Shown one piece after another: positions 1 to 8,818 of a DNA stretch of 64,000 nt. The first letter of the stretch is position 1; the number at the start of each line of letters is the position of its first letter. Position numbers and translations under genes: made by a program. The stretch is from Sphingobacterium sp. CZ-UAM (GTDB lineage Bacteria > Bacteroidota > Bacteroidia > Sphingobacteriales > Sphingobacteriaceae): the NCBI RefSeq assembly GCF_002000245.1, contig NZ_MTCM01000001.1, forward strand, positions 930,001 to 994,000. The letters run 5' to 3'. The notes beneath the pieces were generated by a model, which ran no database searches, had not been told where the DNA came from, and saw nothing but the letters and a program-made list of their open reading frames with translations.

Positions 1-2997
1 GATAAGCTCACCCCAATAGGGATCAATTGTAGTAGCGTGAATGTGGGCGTAGGGTTTGTATTGAGGATTTGAGATACAATAAGGATGCATGTTACCAAGA
101 TTGAATAACCTATTATGCCAAGTCGCTCCGTCATCAAAACTGTAATATATTGAGTAATTGGCTTTATCATTCAAATCAAAATATCTCTTAGCTTCGTTAG
201 GATCTTCATCGGCGGTATATCTTTTACCATAACCCGAAATAAGAATTCTACTGCCGTATTGGCTGAATCCCCAAACGTTGGTATATTGAGTTCTATTATT
301 CGCATTATCAAAAGTCATCTTCATTGTCCAAACTGTCCTATTGGACGAGGATACCCAAATTTGTGCTATTTTTTGAGTATCCCAATCTCCTTCCGTCAAA
401 ACAAGTAGTTCCCCACTGTTCAGTCGGCGGCATAATACTGGTAAATTATCAAATGACCTTACTTTGGTTATATTTAAACTTAAAACATCAGAGAGTGTAG
501 AACAATAACCAATAGAATTGTCCAATTTGTTATTAAACCAGTAAACATTATCTGCATCGCAACCTAAAAATTTAATATTGGCACCAAGATTCACATATTT
601 AACACCTCGAAGTTTATCGGAAATAGGTGAAACAGTTTCCGTTGATAAGATGTAATCATCCAGTTTTTCAGCATTAAAAAATGATTTTTTGAAAGTGATT
701 GAGCCCAATTGAACTTCGTCAAGCCTAGATTGTGATATTTCTGCGAAAGTTGATATATGAATTTTAGATTTAATATCCCCGGTACCACCTTTAAAGGCGA
801 GGTCAGTCAACAAATTGTTTTCATAAGTCATGACGCCGTTGTAACTTGATGGAAGTACATTCCAGTCTACATACACATAGAATTTCGATTTAAGTGCAGT
901 AGAATAAGGAATAAGTTCAACAGTTTCTACTCCTGTAGCGTCAATGATTGCTTTATTTAAAGTCGCTATTGGAACTGCGTTAACCAGCGCCACGTCGTTG
1001 ATCGGTTGACGATACAAATGGATCTGATACTTATTTGCCTCCCCATCATTTAGATAATTCTTCCTGATAATTCTGAAAAAATATTTATATACGGCAGGAT
1101 CGTACGGATAAATGAATAACATATCTTTAAAAAACTGCGCATAATCCCTTGTCAATGGACCTGAAAAACTGTTCTTCTCGAAAAATGGAGAATAGCTTTC
1201 TACATTTTTCAATAAGCTATTGGGTATTGACTGTGCTCCAACAGCCATTGCATTAAAACGCCCCCATAAAGACTTATCAAGGGTCTGGGCATTAAATGCC
1301 GAAAAGCTAAGCGCGTTCGAGAAATCGACAACCAGTGTCAGTTTACAAAAATTATTGTCAGAAACTAATACGATTTTTGACTTGTCTGTGTGATCGGCGT
1401 AATTGACAGAAAAAACGACACTCTGAACAGGTAGAGTCCCGGACATGGAGTCGTTGAAGTTGATAATTATAGAGGCGCCTGTATCCCCTCTACTGAATAA
1501 TACCACACTCGCTTCTGATACTTGCTGACCTTGTTTTCTTTCTATCTTTAAATCCTTGATGCAACTTAAAATCGGATAAAGCTGTAATGTGTTGTTTTCA
1601 AAAAAAGCATAATTATCAAACATCTCGCGCAATGTGGCATCATTGTTTAAGAAAAACCTGCGCCTGGTCGAATTGTTGATTATGATAGCACCCTTTTCAA
1701 CATTTTTTGTTACCCATGTCGCCAAATCAGAATCATATACACCTACTTTCGCCTGCTGCACATCTTCTCTTCGGGCGAAAACAGTTTTAGTTTTATCTGT
1801 CAGGTCATTCCAATACCAATTTGTAGCCCAACTCCTAATTTCATTTACAGCTACGCCGTTGTCAATAAGGATGCTTGAATTTGAAGGAGCCTGTACAGTT
1901 GTCGCATTAAAACGGCCCCAAAGTGATTTGTCTAATGTTTGGGCATTAAATGCTGTGAAATTTAATGTGTTAGTGAAATCTACTGTTAAGGTCAATTTAC
2001 AGATATTGTTATCTGAGGTAAGAACAATTTTTGCCTTGTCATTGTGGTCAGAATAAACAACATTAAAGACTATATTTTGCACGGGGAGAGTACCGGACAT
2101 TGCATCGTTTAGGTTAATGATTATCTGTGCCCCGGTATCTGATCTAGTAAATGAAACTATTGATACTTCCCTTATTTTGAGCTCGGTTTTTAGATTTAAT
2201 TTTAAATCTTTAATGCAACTTAAAATAGGATAAAGTAATAATACAGACTGTGAAAATAAAACATAACTGTTGAACTGCTCTATTAATGTTGCATCTGAGG
2301 TAGTAAGATAATTTCGTTTTGTTACAGAATCATAAACACGGGAATTGGGAAGAACGTCTTTGATAACCCATTGTGCCAATGCTGTATTGTACTTTCCAAC
2401 TTTGGTCTGTTTAATATCTTCACGTCGAGCCAAAGTTATTTTGGTTTTGTCAACAGCTGCATCATTCCAGTACCAATTAGAGGCCCATAAATGTATTTTT
2501 TCAACAACAATACTGTTGTTTGTTGAATCAAATTCCTTTAGAATAGTTCCTTGTTTGTCGCTCAATGCTCTAGTACCTGATACCGATGTTAAGTTATCTT
2601 CTACTTCGGGTTGCGCTTGTGGGATAGTAGTTAATGACCACGTTGGTGGATTTTTCTCTCCATCAAAAAACAATGTCCCTGTATTATTTAAAGGTACAGT
2701 GTAAGAATGTATGTTGGTTCCATCATTCCAATAATATGTTCCGGGTTTCAAATTCGTAATTTTACGTTTATAACCAATCGGAAATGTAGGCAAGGATACT
2801 CCAGGTGGATAGTCTGCTGGATCCAAATCAATTCCATTGACGACTAGATCTTTCCTTGATTCCTCGATTAATAGATTGAAAGCAACATTTCCAACCAATC
2901 CCGTTTCTTTATCGATTCCCATTATAGAACGTACTTTGGTAGCGTCTACAATAAATGGTGTTTGATTATCGTATTCGATATCTTCTAAATTTCCCAT
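1..2997 (-). CDS. Phage tail fibre or tail-tip receptor-binding protein (C-terminal end outside the window)
   Basis: An uninterrupted leftward frame runs from the ATG at 2997 to base 1, giving 999 residues with no stop. It is therefore a partial gene whose C-terminus lies left of the window. Residues about 165-375 and 384-593 are two copies of one module, with shared motifs NWYWND, ARREDV/I, DKSLWGRFNA and SGTLPVQ. Near residue 970 the motif SFDDGATW matches the Asp-box of sialidase/BNR beta-propellers. Repeated modules, a large size, and position at the end of the structural gene run all fit a host-recognition fibre. That role is inference; no named family was recognised. The next gene upstream starts at 3908 and ends 8 bp before this start. 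Confidence 0.75.
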   Translation of the reverse strand, partial: MGNLEDIEYDNQTPFIVDATKVRSIMGIDKETGLVGNVAFNLLIEESRKDLVVNGIDLDPADYPPGVSLPTFPIGYKRKITNLKPGTYYWNDGTNIHSYTVPLNNTGTLFFDGEKNPPTWSLTTIPQAQPEVEDNLTSVSGTRALSDKQGTILKEFDSTNNSIVVEKIHLWASNWYWNDAAVDKTKITLARREDIKQTKVGKYNTALAQWVIKDVLPNSRVYDSVTKRNYLTTSDATLIEQFNSYVLFSQSVLLLYPILSCIKDLKLNLKTELKIREVSIVSFTRSDTGAQIIINLNDAMSGTLPVQNIVFNVVYSDHNDKAKIVLTSDNNICKLTLTVDFTNTLNFTAFNAQTLDKSLWGRFNATTVQAPSNSSILIDNGVAVNEIRSWATNWYWNDLTDKTKTVFARREDVQQAKVGVYDSDLATWVTKNVEKGAIIINNSTRRRFFLNNDATLREMFDNYAFFENNTLQLYPILSCIKDLKIERKQGQQVSEASVVLFSRGDTGASIIINFNDSMSGTLPVQSVVFSVNYADHTDKSKIVLVSDNNFCKLTLVVDFSNALSFSAFNAQTLDKSLWGRFNAMAVGAQSIPNSLLKNVESYSPFFEKNSFSGPLTRDYAQFFKDMLFIYPYDPAVYKYFFRIIRKNYLNDGEANKYQIHLYRQPINDVALVNAVPIATLNKAIIDATGVETVELIPYSTALKSKFYVYVDWNVLPSSYNGVMTYENNLLTDLAFKGGTGDIKSKIHISTFAEISQSRLDEVQLGSITFKKSFFNAEKLDDYILSTETVSPISDKLRGVKYVNLGANIKFLGCDADNVYWFNNKLDNSIGYCSTLSDVLSLNITKVRSFDNLPVLCRRLNSGELLVLTEGDWDTQKIAQIWVSSSNRTVWTMKMTFDNANNRTQYTNVWGFSQYGSRILISGYGKRYTADEDPNEAKRYFDLNDKANYSIYYSFDDGATWHNRLFNLGNMHPYCISNPQYKPYAHIHATTIDPYWGELI
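1220..2505 (-). repeat. Tandem duplication inside the tail fibre gene, about 218 codons per unit
   Basis: Two adjacent coding units align over most of their length. Matching marks are the Trp codons at 2485-2487 and 1828-1830 (657 bp apart) and the string cattaaaacg at 1905-1914 and 1251-1260 (654 bp apart). The 3-bp difference is a one-codon indel (AAVDKTK against LTDKTK). Protein similarity is high while the DNA has drifted, so this is an old in-frame duplication rather than an assembly artefact. Confidence 0.85.
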
Positions 2998-3005
2998 AAT
3001 ATATC

Positions 3006-3908
3006 TTAAATTGAGGTTTTTACTATAATTCTTTGATTCTTGTTAATTATGATCCGCCGACCTAGGTTGTCAGCTAGATATCTAAAATCGTAAGGCAATC
3101 CTTCAGTCCCAGAACAATAATTCAGGGATGAAAAACCCTCGTCCCATAACTCGAACTCTCCCTTGCTCCGCTTTGATGCAATAAGAGGTTCGGAGCTATA
3201 TCCTGTTTTGAAAGTGTATAATTTGCCATTTATCCATATCTCTGAATGAAACAGCAAAGCTTCGCAAGCCTCGTGAGCTCCCTTGTCGAAATAATACGAC
3301 TGAAACTTCACGAAGCGATCCATTGTTCCATTCAGGTTTCTTAGCTTTCCTGTGGTTGATGAACGATACTGCTCAATATTGTATTCCGGCTGTTGATCAA
3401 TCCGGAAAATATGCAGACGATACTGCTGATAGAAATTCTTTAAAACCACCCAATTGAAGCCAAAAAGATTGCGCCCGTTATTTCTATATCGAACAATAGT
3501 CGTGTTATCTTCGAATCCTGAAGTCATGACCCGAACCATATTCGAACGTAGGTCTAGGGTGTTGTCGCTATTTTTTATCTGGAGACGATAAACTCCAACA
3601 GTGGTATTAGGACATGTCAAATAGCAAACGAAATTGAACCGGTCTTCTTCAATGGAATCTAATAATACAGCAGCTATACTTTCGAGAATTATCGTGCCAT
3701 CCGGAGTGATCAAATTTAACTTGAAACCTTTTGTATATTCTACTCCGTTTGCCACATTGACATAAAACGCTGTTACCTCTCCAGGGACGAGTACCGGCAT
3801 GTATGGCAGATTGTTCTTTTCTGTAGGATAAGGACAGGGAACAAACTTAGTATCCTTAACGTAAGGGTACTCAGCCCATCGCAAAAAATTGTTGTTATTA
3901 ATTTCCAT
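3006..3908 (-). CDS. Phage structural protein, probably tail-associated, unknown family
   Basis: The 300-residue product is rich in aromatic residues and short hydrophobic beta-type stretches, with no signal peptide or membrane segment. It begins MEINNNNFLRW, and its ATG overlaps the end of the upstream gene by 11 bp, so the two are translationally linked. It sits directly upstream of the large fibre gene, where tail-tip or baseplate proteins are usual. I do not recognise the family. The beta-rich look (for example VPGEVTAFYVNV near residue 40) suits a virion surface component, but that is inference from position and composition only. Confidence 0.6.
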   Translation of the reverse strand: MEINNNNFLRWAEYPYVKDTKFVPCPYPTEKNNLPYMPVLVPGEVTAFYVNVANGVEYTKGFKLNLITPDGTIILESIAAVLLDSIEEDRFNFVCYLTCPNTTVGVYRLQIKNSDNTLDLRSNMVRVMTSGFEDNTTIVRYRNNGRNLFGFNWVVLKNFYQQYRLHIFRIDQQPEYNIEQYRSSTTGKLRNLNGTMDRFVKFQSYYFDKGAHEACEALLFHSEIWINGKLYTFKTGYSSEPLIASKRSKGEFELWDEGFSSLNYCSGTEGLPYDFRYLADNLGRRIIINKNQRIIVKTSI

Positions 3909-4233
3909 TTTTCAGTTCAGCATTGCGTTTTTCAAAGTGTTTTATCCGCGAATAAAACTCAAATATTGTGAGTTCCTTTACCGCGATCCCCGACTCCTCC
4001 ATGCTGGAGCGGATCTCTTCAAATCCAAGTTCATGATCAACTAGAAAATTGTTTTGTCTTCCAAAATTTCTCGGTTTTGCAAAATCAATGAAGTACTCAC
4101 TCAATTCATTCAATACCCGGAGCAGATTGTCGTTCTCACCTTCCAATTCAAGCTCTATCCGAGTTTCTATAAGCTTAATCATGTTATCCAAGTAATTGAA
4201 ATCGTTTCCTCCAAACCATTTAGGGAAATACAT
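3898..4233 (-). CDS. Small helical phage protein, unknown function
   Basis: This 111-residue, charged, mostly helical protein has acidic and Leu-rich stretches (ELELEGENDNLLRVL) and no Cys cluster or membrane segment. It lies between two head/tail genes, overlapping the downstream gene by 11 bp and starting 2 bp after the upstream gene stops. The tight packing supports it being a real gene of the late operon. Function is not recognised. Confidence 0.7.
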   Translation of the reverse strand: MYFPKWFGGNDFNYLDNMIKLIETRIELELEGENDNLLRVLNELSEYFIDFAKPRNFGRQNNFLVDHELGFEEIRSSMEESGIAVKELTIFEFYSRIKHFEKRNAELKNGN

Positions 4234-4235
4234 TT

Positions 4236-4661
4236 CTAATTCGATATCAATTTTTTTTTTATTTGGTCTAGCTGCTCCTCTACCATTCCTATTGTCAATC
4301 CCTGGTCCGAAAGTTTCCCTAATATTTCCTGAAGATTTTCCGTTGAATAGTCAGAAACATGTCCTCCATCGATAGCATGTATAAAGCAACCGAAAGCAAG
4401 AGACTTGTATGAGATACCTTCAAGTGCAGAATAGATATTATAATGCAAATTTTCGCGCTCCACAATCGCATCCTCTATTTTACCCACTGAAAGGAAAGTA
4501 TCCAATTTCTCGAAATGATCGTTGACCGACTCCATGGTTGAACCAATACCCGACTCTTGGATCATGTATCCCTGAAAAATATTGAATACTTTAACCGGCA
4601 TCTCCTTAATACTAGAATACATCTTTACTTTGGTGCCTGAGTTTAATTCTACTACTGTCAT
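4236..4661 (-). CDS. Small phage protein, unknown function
   Basis: The product is 141 residues, soluble and acidic, with no recognisable motif. The ATG at 4661 overlaps the stop of the upstream membrane-protein gene (4658), giving a 4-bp ATGA-type overlap typical of coupled late genes. Position between the head-completion genes and the fibre suggests a tail or baseplate accessory protein. A chaperone would also fit. Nothing in the sequence decides between these. Confidence 0.65.
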   Translation of the reverse strand: MTVVELNSGTKVKMYSSIKEMPVKVFNIFQGYMIQESGIGSTMESVNDHFEKLDTFLSVGKIEDAIVERENLHYNIYSALEGISYKSLAFGCFIHAIDGGHVSDYSTENLQEILGKLSDQGLTIGMVEEQLDQIKKKLISN

Positions 4662-4921
4662 ATAACCATATATTTAAAGGATAAAAACGATATAGGTGCT
4701 GTGACAAAAGGAATAATCAAAAAGAATGGATCACTGTGCAAATAGGCTGCACAGATACATACTAAGAACGATATCCTAAACCCAAAACAAAAAATACATT
4801 TGGCACACCATTGTAGAAACTTTGGTTTATGCATTTCGTACCAGGAGAACCACCCCCATTTATGGAGACAATAGGTTAATGTAGCAATGATCAATGCGAG
4901 TAAAATTGTAAAGCTTAACAT
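4658..4921 (-). CDS. Small polytopic membrane protein in the structural operon
   Basis: The 87-residue protein has three predicted membrane helices, at about residues 2-18, 40-60 and 64-86. A Cys-rich turn, CAKCIFCF, lies just before the second helix. It overlaps both neighbours by a few bases, so it is co-expressed with virion genes. A membrane protein in this place could be a holin-like or superinfection-exclusion factor. The Cys pairs might bind metal or form disulfides. Family not recognised. Confidence 0.65.
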   Translation of the reverse strand: MLSFTILLALIIATLTYCLHKWGWFSWYEMHKPKFLQWCAKCIFCFGFRISFLVCICAAYLHSDPFFLIIPFVTAPISFLSFKYMVI

Positions 4922-5484
4922 GCTGAATAGTTATATTGTAAAACCATATTAATCCTAAGGCCAGCGTAAGGTAGCATCAGATATTGTGTATCCACATCCT
5001 GAATCGTAAAACCATCAAATACTTGTTCGGCATCTTGGTCAGTCATTGATTCAATTTTTACAACAGAAATATGATCGACCAATAAATCGCTAATTTCTTT
5101 CTTTAGTTTAGCTATGGATGGTCCAGTAGTGTGCCCAGGGATATTGTTTGTATTTACCCAAACGATCAATGAAACTTCGGCTCTAAATGTAGACCCAAAC
5201 TGAAGATCAGCCTCTATCTTCTTTTCATAGTCGGTTACGAAAAAGAAAGCCTGGCCGATCAAAAAATCATTTGGCAGCACATTCATATATTCGTTGATAC
5301 CGACCCAAACTTTAGGAATTGTGTGAGTTTTCCTTTCTTCTGATCGATATTCACGGAACGGATAAGCGCGGTGAAAAACAGTCATCCAATCAAATTTATC
5401 CGCAAGAATACCTTGGATATCATGGATGGCCCAATCAAGTCCTGGTTCATCAATGGTGGTAATATTTGGCTTATTGCTGCTCAT
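4915..5484 (-). CDS. Phage head-tail or tail-completion-like protein (family not confirmed)
   Basis: This 189-residue mixed alpha/beta protein starts MSSNKPNITTIDEPG. Its place, two genes after the gp10-like gene and before the tail genes, matches the usual position of a tail-terminator or tail-completion protein in siphophage gene order. No clear motif is visible, so this is a positional call. The gene overlaps the peptidase-like gene upstream by 14 bp and the membrane gene downstream by 7 bp. Confidence 0.5.
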   Translation of the reverse strand: MSSNKPNITTIDEPGLDWAIHDIQGILADKFDWMTVFHRAYPFREYRSEERKTHTIPKVWVGINEYMNVLPNDFLIGQAFFFVTDYEKKIEADLQFGSTFRAEVSLIVWVNTNNIPGHTTGPSIAKLKKEISDLLVDHISVVKIESMTDQDAEQVFDGFTIQDVDTQYLMLPYAGLRINMVLQYNYSAC

Positions 5485-5860
5485 CGTTGATTTTTTCTAA
5501 ATGTTCCCAAAACTCCTCTGTTAAAATGCCATCCCCTGAAGGATGAGGATCATGTACCATCTTGCCATCTTTATATATCACAATATGGTTAAAATTGCCC
5601 CTGGGTGATTTCCCTGTGACAAAATAGTATCCGTCAAAATCAATATAGTCTTGTCGGTCTCCTCCCCCAACATATTTGTAACCTTTATACTTTAGCCATT
5701 CTTCAAGAACCCAAAACCAAGGCATATCAGGAACCCGAAATAATTCTTCGAAATTCGGTACCTGATCGATGCGACATTCAAGAATGCATGCAATGGCAGT
5801 AGGCCAGCAGTTTCCAATCACATCGTCGCTATGAAGTTTTGTTTGAATATGTTTAATCAT
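5471..5860 (-). CDS. C39-like/papain-fold cysteine peptidase-like protein
   Basis: The 129-residue protein carries a Cys in the context GNCWPTAIACIL (residues about 16-27), then NHIVIYKDGKMVHDPHPSG near residues 91-109. That supplies His and Asp in the order expected for a papain-like or C39-type catalytic triad. The length fits a minimal single-domain peptidase. Small proteins of this type occur in many phages with unproven roles. Maturation of a virion protein or peptidoglycan cleavage are both possible. It is packed inside the head/tail operon and overlaps the next upstream gene by 4 bp. Confidence 0.65.
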   Translation of the reverse strand: MIKHIQTKLHSDDVIGNCWPTAIACILECRIDQVPNFEELFRVPDMPWFWVLEEWLKYKGYKYVGGGDRQDYIDFDGYYFVTGKSPRGNFNHIVIYKDGKMVHDPHPSGDGILTEEFWEHLEKINDEQQ

Positions 5861-6309
5861 AAAATTTCATTCTTTAATCCATACTGAACTTGTCCTACGA
5901 TATCCAAACCCACTTCTTGGATATCTTCTGTCGAAAGACCGAGAATACTATCACCATATTTGTCTTGGAGCATTTCTGCCTTGCTGTCATTTGAAGTCAT
6001 CTCAAATGAGTTGCTTCCAAATTTTGGTTTAATGGAGTTATGGAAATCGCCCGTTAATTTTAAATCCACAGGCTTCCATCGATTCTTGTAATTAAAATCG
6101 TGGTATGTTCCCAGGTCGCCATCTTCAGAATCCTCTCCTCGAGAAAGCTGTTCTTTATTGAAATTTGCAATATCTTCCTTGTTCGCTCTGAGAGCAGATC
6201 CTACATATTTATCCAGTTTGCCCTTCGTTGTACCGGACTTTACTCTAGCGACCAAATTGTCCAATGCTTCAAATCCTTCCATAGTGTCAATAAATAGTTC
6301 CAAAAACAA
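5857..6309 (-). CDS. HK97 gp10-like head-tail connector protein (probable)
   Basis: The 150-residue protein has a helical N-terminal half. Its C-terminal stretch includes LKLTGDFHNSIKPKFG, KAEMLQDKYGD and ILGLSTE. This resembles the terminal region of Bacteroidota gp10/virion-morphogenesis-like proteins, which join head to tail. The start at 6309 overlaps the upstream gene by 23 bp; an alternative Met at 6282 would avoid the overlap. Gene order (capsid, connector, completion protein, tail) supports the call. Confidence 0.55.
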   Translation of the reverse strand: MFLELFIDTMEGFEALDNLVARVKSGTTKGKLDKYVGSALRANKEDIANFNKEQLSRGEDSEDGDLGTYHDFNYKNRWKPVDLKLTGDFHNSIKPKFGSNSFEMTSNDSKAEMLQDKYGDSILGLSTEDIQEVGLDIVGQVQYGLKNEIL

Positions 6310-7435
6310 TCCCTGAATTTTGGCATGGCAAACATGCAGTATTTAGCGATCCAAAATCCAAATTGATAACCTTGATCTTTTGCTCAAGCTGTGATAGTAG
6401 TCCAGTAGCATTGTTCTCTTTATTATCAAGTGCATAGAAAGCTTTTTGGCTGAGCGTATTCTTTTGTTGGTTGTCACGCGATGAATTCGCCATTTCCTCC
6501 AAAATCATAATACCGGTCTGCGTAGCTAAAGCATCTACCAGCAGATGCTTGTTCGAACAAAAAATACTGGTGATATCGCAATTAGCGGAAAACACAAAAT
6601 TCAATCCCCATGAATAATCATCTACATAAATTTCATTACCAGGCCCCCATAAAGTTCGGTCTGATTTTATGCTGTTTGAATCAACATACATTGCCCGAAT
6701 ATTCAAGTTTCTGTTCCATTTTTTCCATAACTCATATTCTATCGGCTCGCATGAACAGGGTGGCTTTTTGAATGATATGCGCTTATTCAACGCCCGGCCT
6801 GTTAGGTCATCTTCATAATACCCGAAGAAGTAGCTTTCACTTGGAGGCAGCATAACATTATCAACCTCATGCCATTGTGGATAATACTCTTTCACACAAT
6901 CCACGGTCAACACTGAAATAGGATCCTTAACTCCATCTTTGTACAGATAAAATTTCAATCCAGGATTCTCATTTTCGAATTGCGTTGAGAATCGTTTTAT
7001 CGCCAAAGAAATGTCAGCAGCTGTACCGACAATAAGAAAGCCAACAAATCGCCCCTGCTTTTCCAATGTGTCATGGACTGAAGCTGGAGAATCATACAAC
7101 TTCGTATCTGGAAAGACTGACTTGCTATATGTATTCAGCTGCTTTTCTACATAAATACGATTCGATAACTTGATAATCGCATCATTTGAGATGTTTGTCA
7201 AATACTCATTTAAAATCATTGTATCAGTGACACCATTCTCGCGCTTGATCGACCCGGCTGCTGTCATCATAGACCATATATTGTCAACTGAAATCAACGC
7301 ATGTACCGAATTCAAAAACAATCCCGACTTAGGGTTTTGAAGTTCAGCTGAAGGAACTGGTATATTGGTATCAGCAGATTTCCTGATCCCGATCTGATTC
7401 TTCAGACATTCTTTAACTTGAGATTGATTAACCAT
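6287..7435 (-). CDS. Phage structural protein, unknown family
   Basis: The product is 382 residues and starts MVNQSQVKECLKNQIGIRK. It contains two Cys-containing turns (CSCEP near 230 and CLPCQN near 368) that could form a metal site or disulfides. There is no signal peptide or membrane segment. It sits between the capsid block and the gp10-like gene, so it is probably a virion or assembly protein. Many Bacteroidota prophages seem to carry a gene of this size here, but I cannot name the family. Its start overlaps the stop of the 79-residue gene by 8 bp. Confidence 0.6.
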   Translation of the reverse strand: MVNQSQVKECLKNQIGIRKSADTNIPVPSAELQNPKSGLFLNSVHALISVDNIWSMMTAAGSIKRENGVTDTMILNEYLTNISNDAIIKLSNRIYVEKQLNTYSKSVFPDTKLYDSPASVHDTLEKQGRFVGFLIVGTAADISLAIKRFSTQFENENPGLKFYLYKDGVKDPISVLTVDCVKEYYPQWHEVDNVMLPPSESYFFGYYEDDLTGRALNKRISFKKPPCSCEPIEYELWKKWNRNLNIRAMYVDSNSIKSDRTLWGPGNEIYVDDYSWGLNFVFSANCDITSIFCSNKHLLVDALATQTGIMILEEMANSSRDNQQKNTLSQKAFYALDNKENNATGLLSQLEQKIKVINLDFGSLNTACLPCQNSGIVFGTIY

Positions 7436-7667
7436 TTGCTGCGAGAATTAAAGTTTTCAGATCATCGTATTTCAGGTTTACGCGATATGCCAATGCTCCT
7501 GTATGGATAGTCGACTGATCTTCATGGGTACTTGCGTTGAAAGCTTCAATATGGCTGATATTCATCATCACCTTTGTTTCTTCCAATTCAGCCACATCAT
7601 TAATTCCTAAGTCAGCAAAATTAGGCTGGCCTTCTTTTTCAAATAATACAGGTATTTCTATCCACAT
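7428..7667 (-). CDS. Small phage protein downstream of the capsid gene
   Basis: The 79-residue acidic protein starts MWIEIPVLFEKEGQPNF. It is the first gene after the terminator that follows the capsid gene, and it overlaps the next gene by 8 bp. Size and position would suit a head-stabilising or head-completion protein, but no motif confirms this. Confidence 0.6.
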   Translation of the reverse strand: MWIEIPVLFEKEGQPNFADLGINDVAELEETKVMMNISHIEAFNASTHEDQSTIHTGALAYRVNLKYDDLKTLILAANG

Positions 7668-7674
7668 ACTTTTA

Positions 7675-7709
7675 AATCAAAAAACCCGATCCGGATAATC
7701 CGAACCGGG
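7675..7709 (-). terminator. Intrinsic terminator just downstream of the capsid gene
   Basis: Bases 7685-7709 form a 12-bp stem with a one-base centre (two G-U pairs on the leftward transcript). A run of six T follows in the leftward direction (A at 7679-7684 on the + strand). It begins 26 bp after the capsid stop and so should cut capsid transcription off from the genes to the left, at least partly. Confidence 0.85.
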
Positions 7710-7735
7710 AAACCATATAATAATTGACGCAAATC

Positions 7736-8758
7736 CTAAGGTGTAGTTGGTTTTGGAACAACCGCTTTAATAATTGGTGTTTTATTATCCGAGCTGTAGG
7801 CAGAAACAAAAGAAAAATCAGCTATCCATTGTTCAGACTTAACCATTGTGGCCTCATATCCTGGTCCATGTGTTGCAGAAAGATCTCGACATTCAGTTTT
7901 CTCTGTAACAGCCCACTTTAAGCCTTGTACCGGATCTTCCTTGATGGTTACTTTGGTACCATTACCGAAATCCACGTTGTTCTGTGCTTCCCAATGATTC
8001 CAGTTGAAAATACCGATTGAGCCTTCGGCAGCGAAATAGTGAACTTCGGAATTTGTAGCACCAGGGTTTACACGATTGGAACGGTATGGTACGTAACGAT
8101 CAGCTACTCCAGCTTTGTTCTGTTCATTTGCTAGACCGAAACTCTCCCAGTATTTCTTCCAAGACGCAATCGATTCGGTATTGGCTACATCTAGATATGG
8201 CCCATAAAGATCATTCTTCTCCATGATTGCTTCCATATAGAAATAAATATCATTGATGTCCATTTGATAAGCACCAGCAGCGATTGTAGCCAAATCTGTA
8301 GCAGCTAGAGATGTAGCCTTATTTAGTTCCAGCGCATTCGCAGCAGCCGTATCTAAAGCTGCGAAAACAGCTATTAGACCATTCAAAAGCTGGTGGGCAT
8401 AATCTTCTTCTAGAGATATCATATTGCCAGCATTAATGGCAGGAGCCGTGACAATTTCGAAACCTTTGGTCACCCATGAGAGTGTCGCTAATTTCGACAC
8501 GCCATTATTGCCTACGATGTTACATGAACGTTTGTCAATGACCTCAACATTCATTTTGTCCAAAACTGGAATCTTTTGCGGCCGTCCCGGGGATTTGCGG
8601 GTGTTCTCGACCAACGATTTTGGAAGTAATAAATCAGTATTATCAATGAAAGCAGACAATGCCCCATAACGAGAAAGTCGTGTTTCCCAGTTTCTAAATT
8701 TGCGATTTTTGACGTCAATAATGGCGTCCAGTAATTTGGTAGGATCTAAAGTTAACAT
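7736..8758 (-). CDS. Major capsid protein
   Basis: This 340-residue soluble protein starts MLTLDPTKLLDAIIDVKNRK. Three things support the capsid call: its length, its place directly downstream of a scaffold-like coiled-coil gene and the portal, and a strong terminator right behind it, as is usual for the most abundant virion protein. The helical Ala-rich middle (ALDTAAANALELNKA) and beta-rich ends fit an HK97-type fold, but no signature motif proves it. The gap of 60 bp before it is the longest in this part of the operon. Confidence 0.75.
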   Translation of the reverse strand: MLTLDPTKLLDAIIDVKNRKFRNWETRLSRYGALSAFIDNTDLLLPKSLVENTRKSPGRPQKIPVLDKMNVEVIDKRSCNIVGNNGVSKLATLSWVTKGFEIVTAPAINAGNMISLEEDYAHQLLNGLIAVFAALDTAAANALELNKATSLAATDLATIAAGAYQMDINDIYFYMEAIMEKNDLYGPYLDVANTESIASWKKYWESFGLANEQNKAGVADRYVPYRSNRVNPGATNSEVHYFAAEGSIGIFNWNHWEAQNNVDFGNGTKVTIKEDPVQGLKWAVTEKTECRDLSATHGPGYEATMVKSEQWIADFSFVSAYSSDNKTPIIKAVVPKPTTP

Positions 8759-8818
8759 TGTTAATCGATCTAAAAATTCATAATTAATTAATAATTCCTA
8801 CCCGTGTCCTCCTGACGG

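Noticed and set aside
1634..2056. Rightward 140-residue open frame
   Set aside because: It lies fully inside the leftward tail-fibre frame, which is open over 999 codons with protein-level repeats. The rightward frame has no recognisable features and appears as the antisense image of one repeat.
2345..2704. Rightward 119-residue open frame
   Set aside because: Antisense shadow of the first repeat of the tail fibre gene; no independent support.
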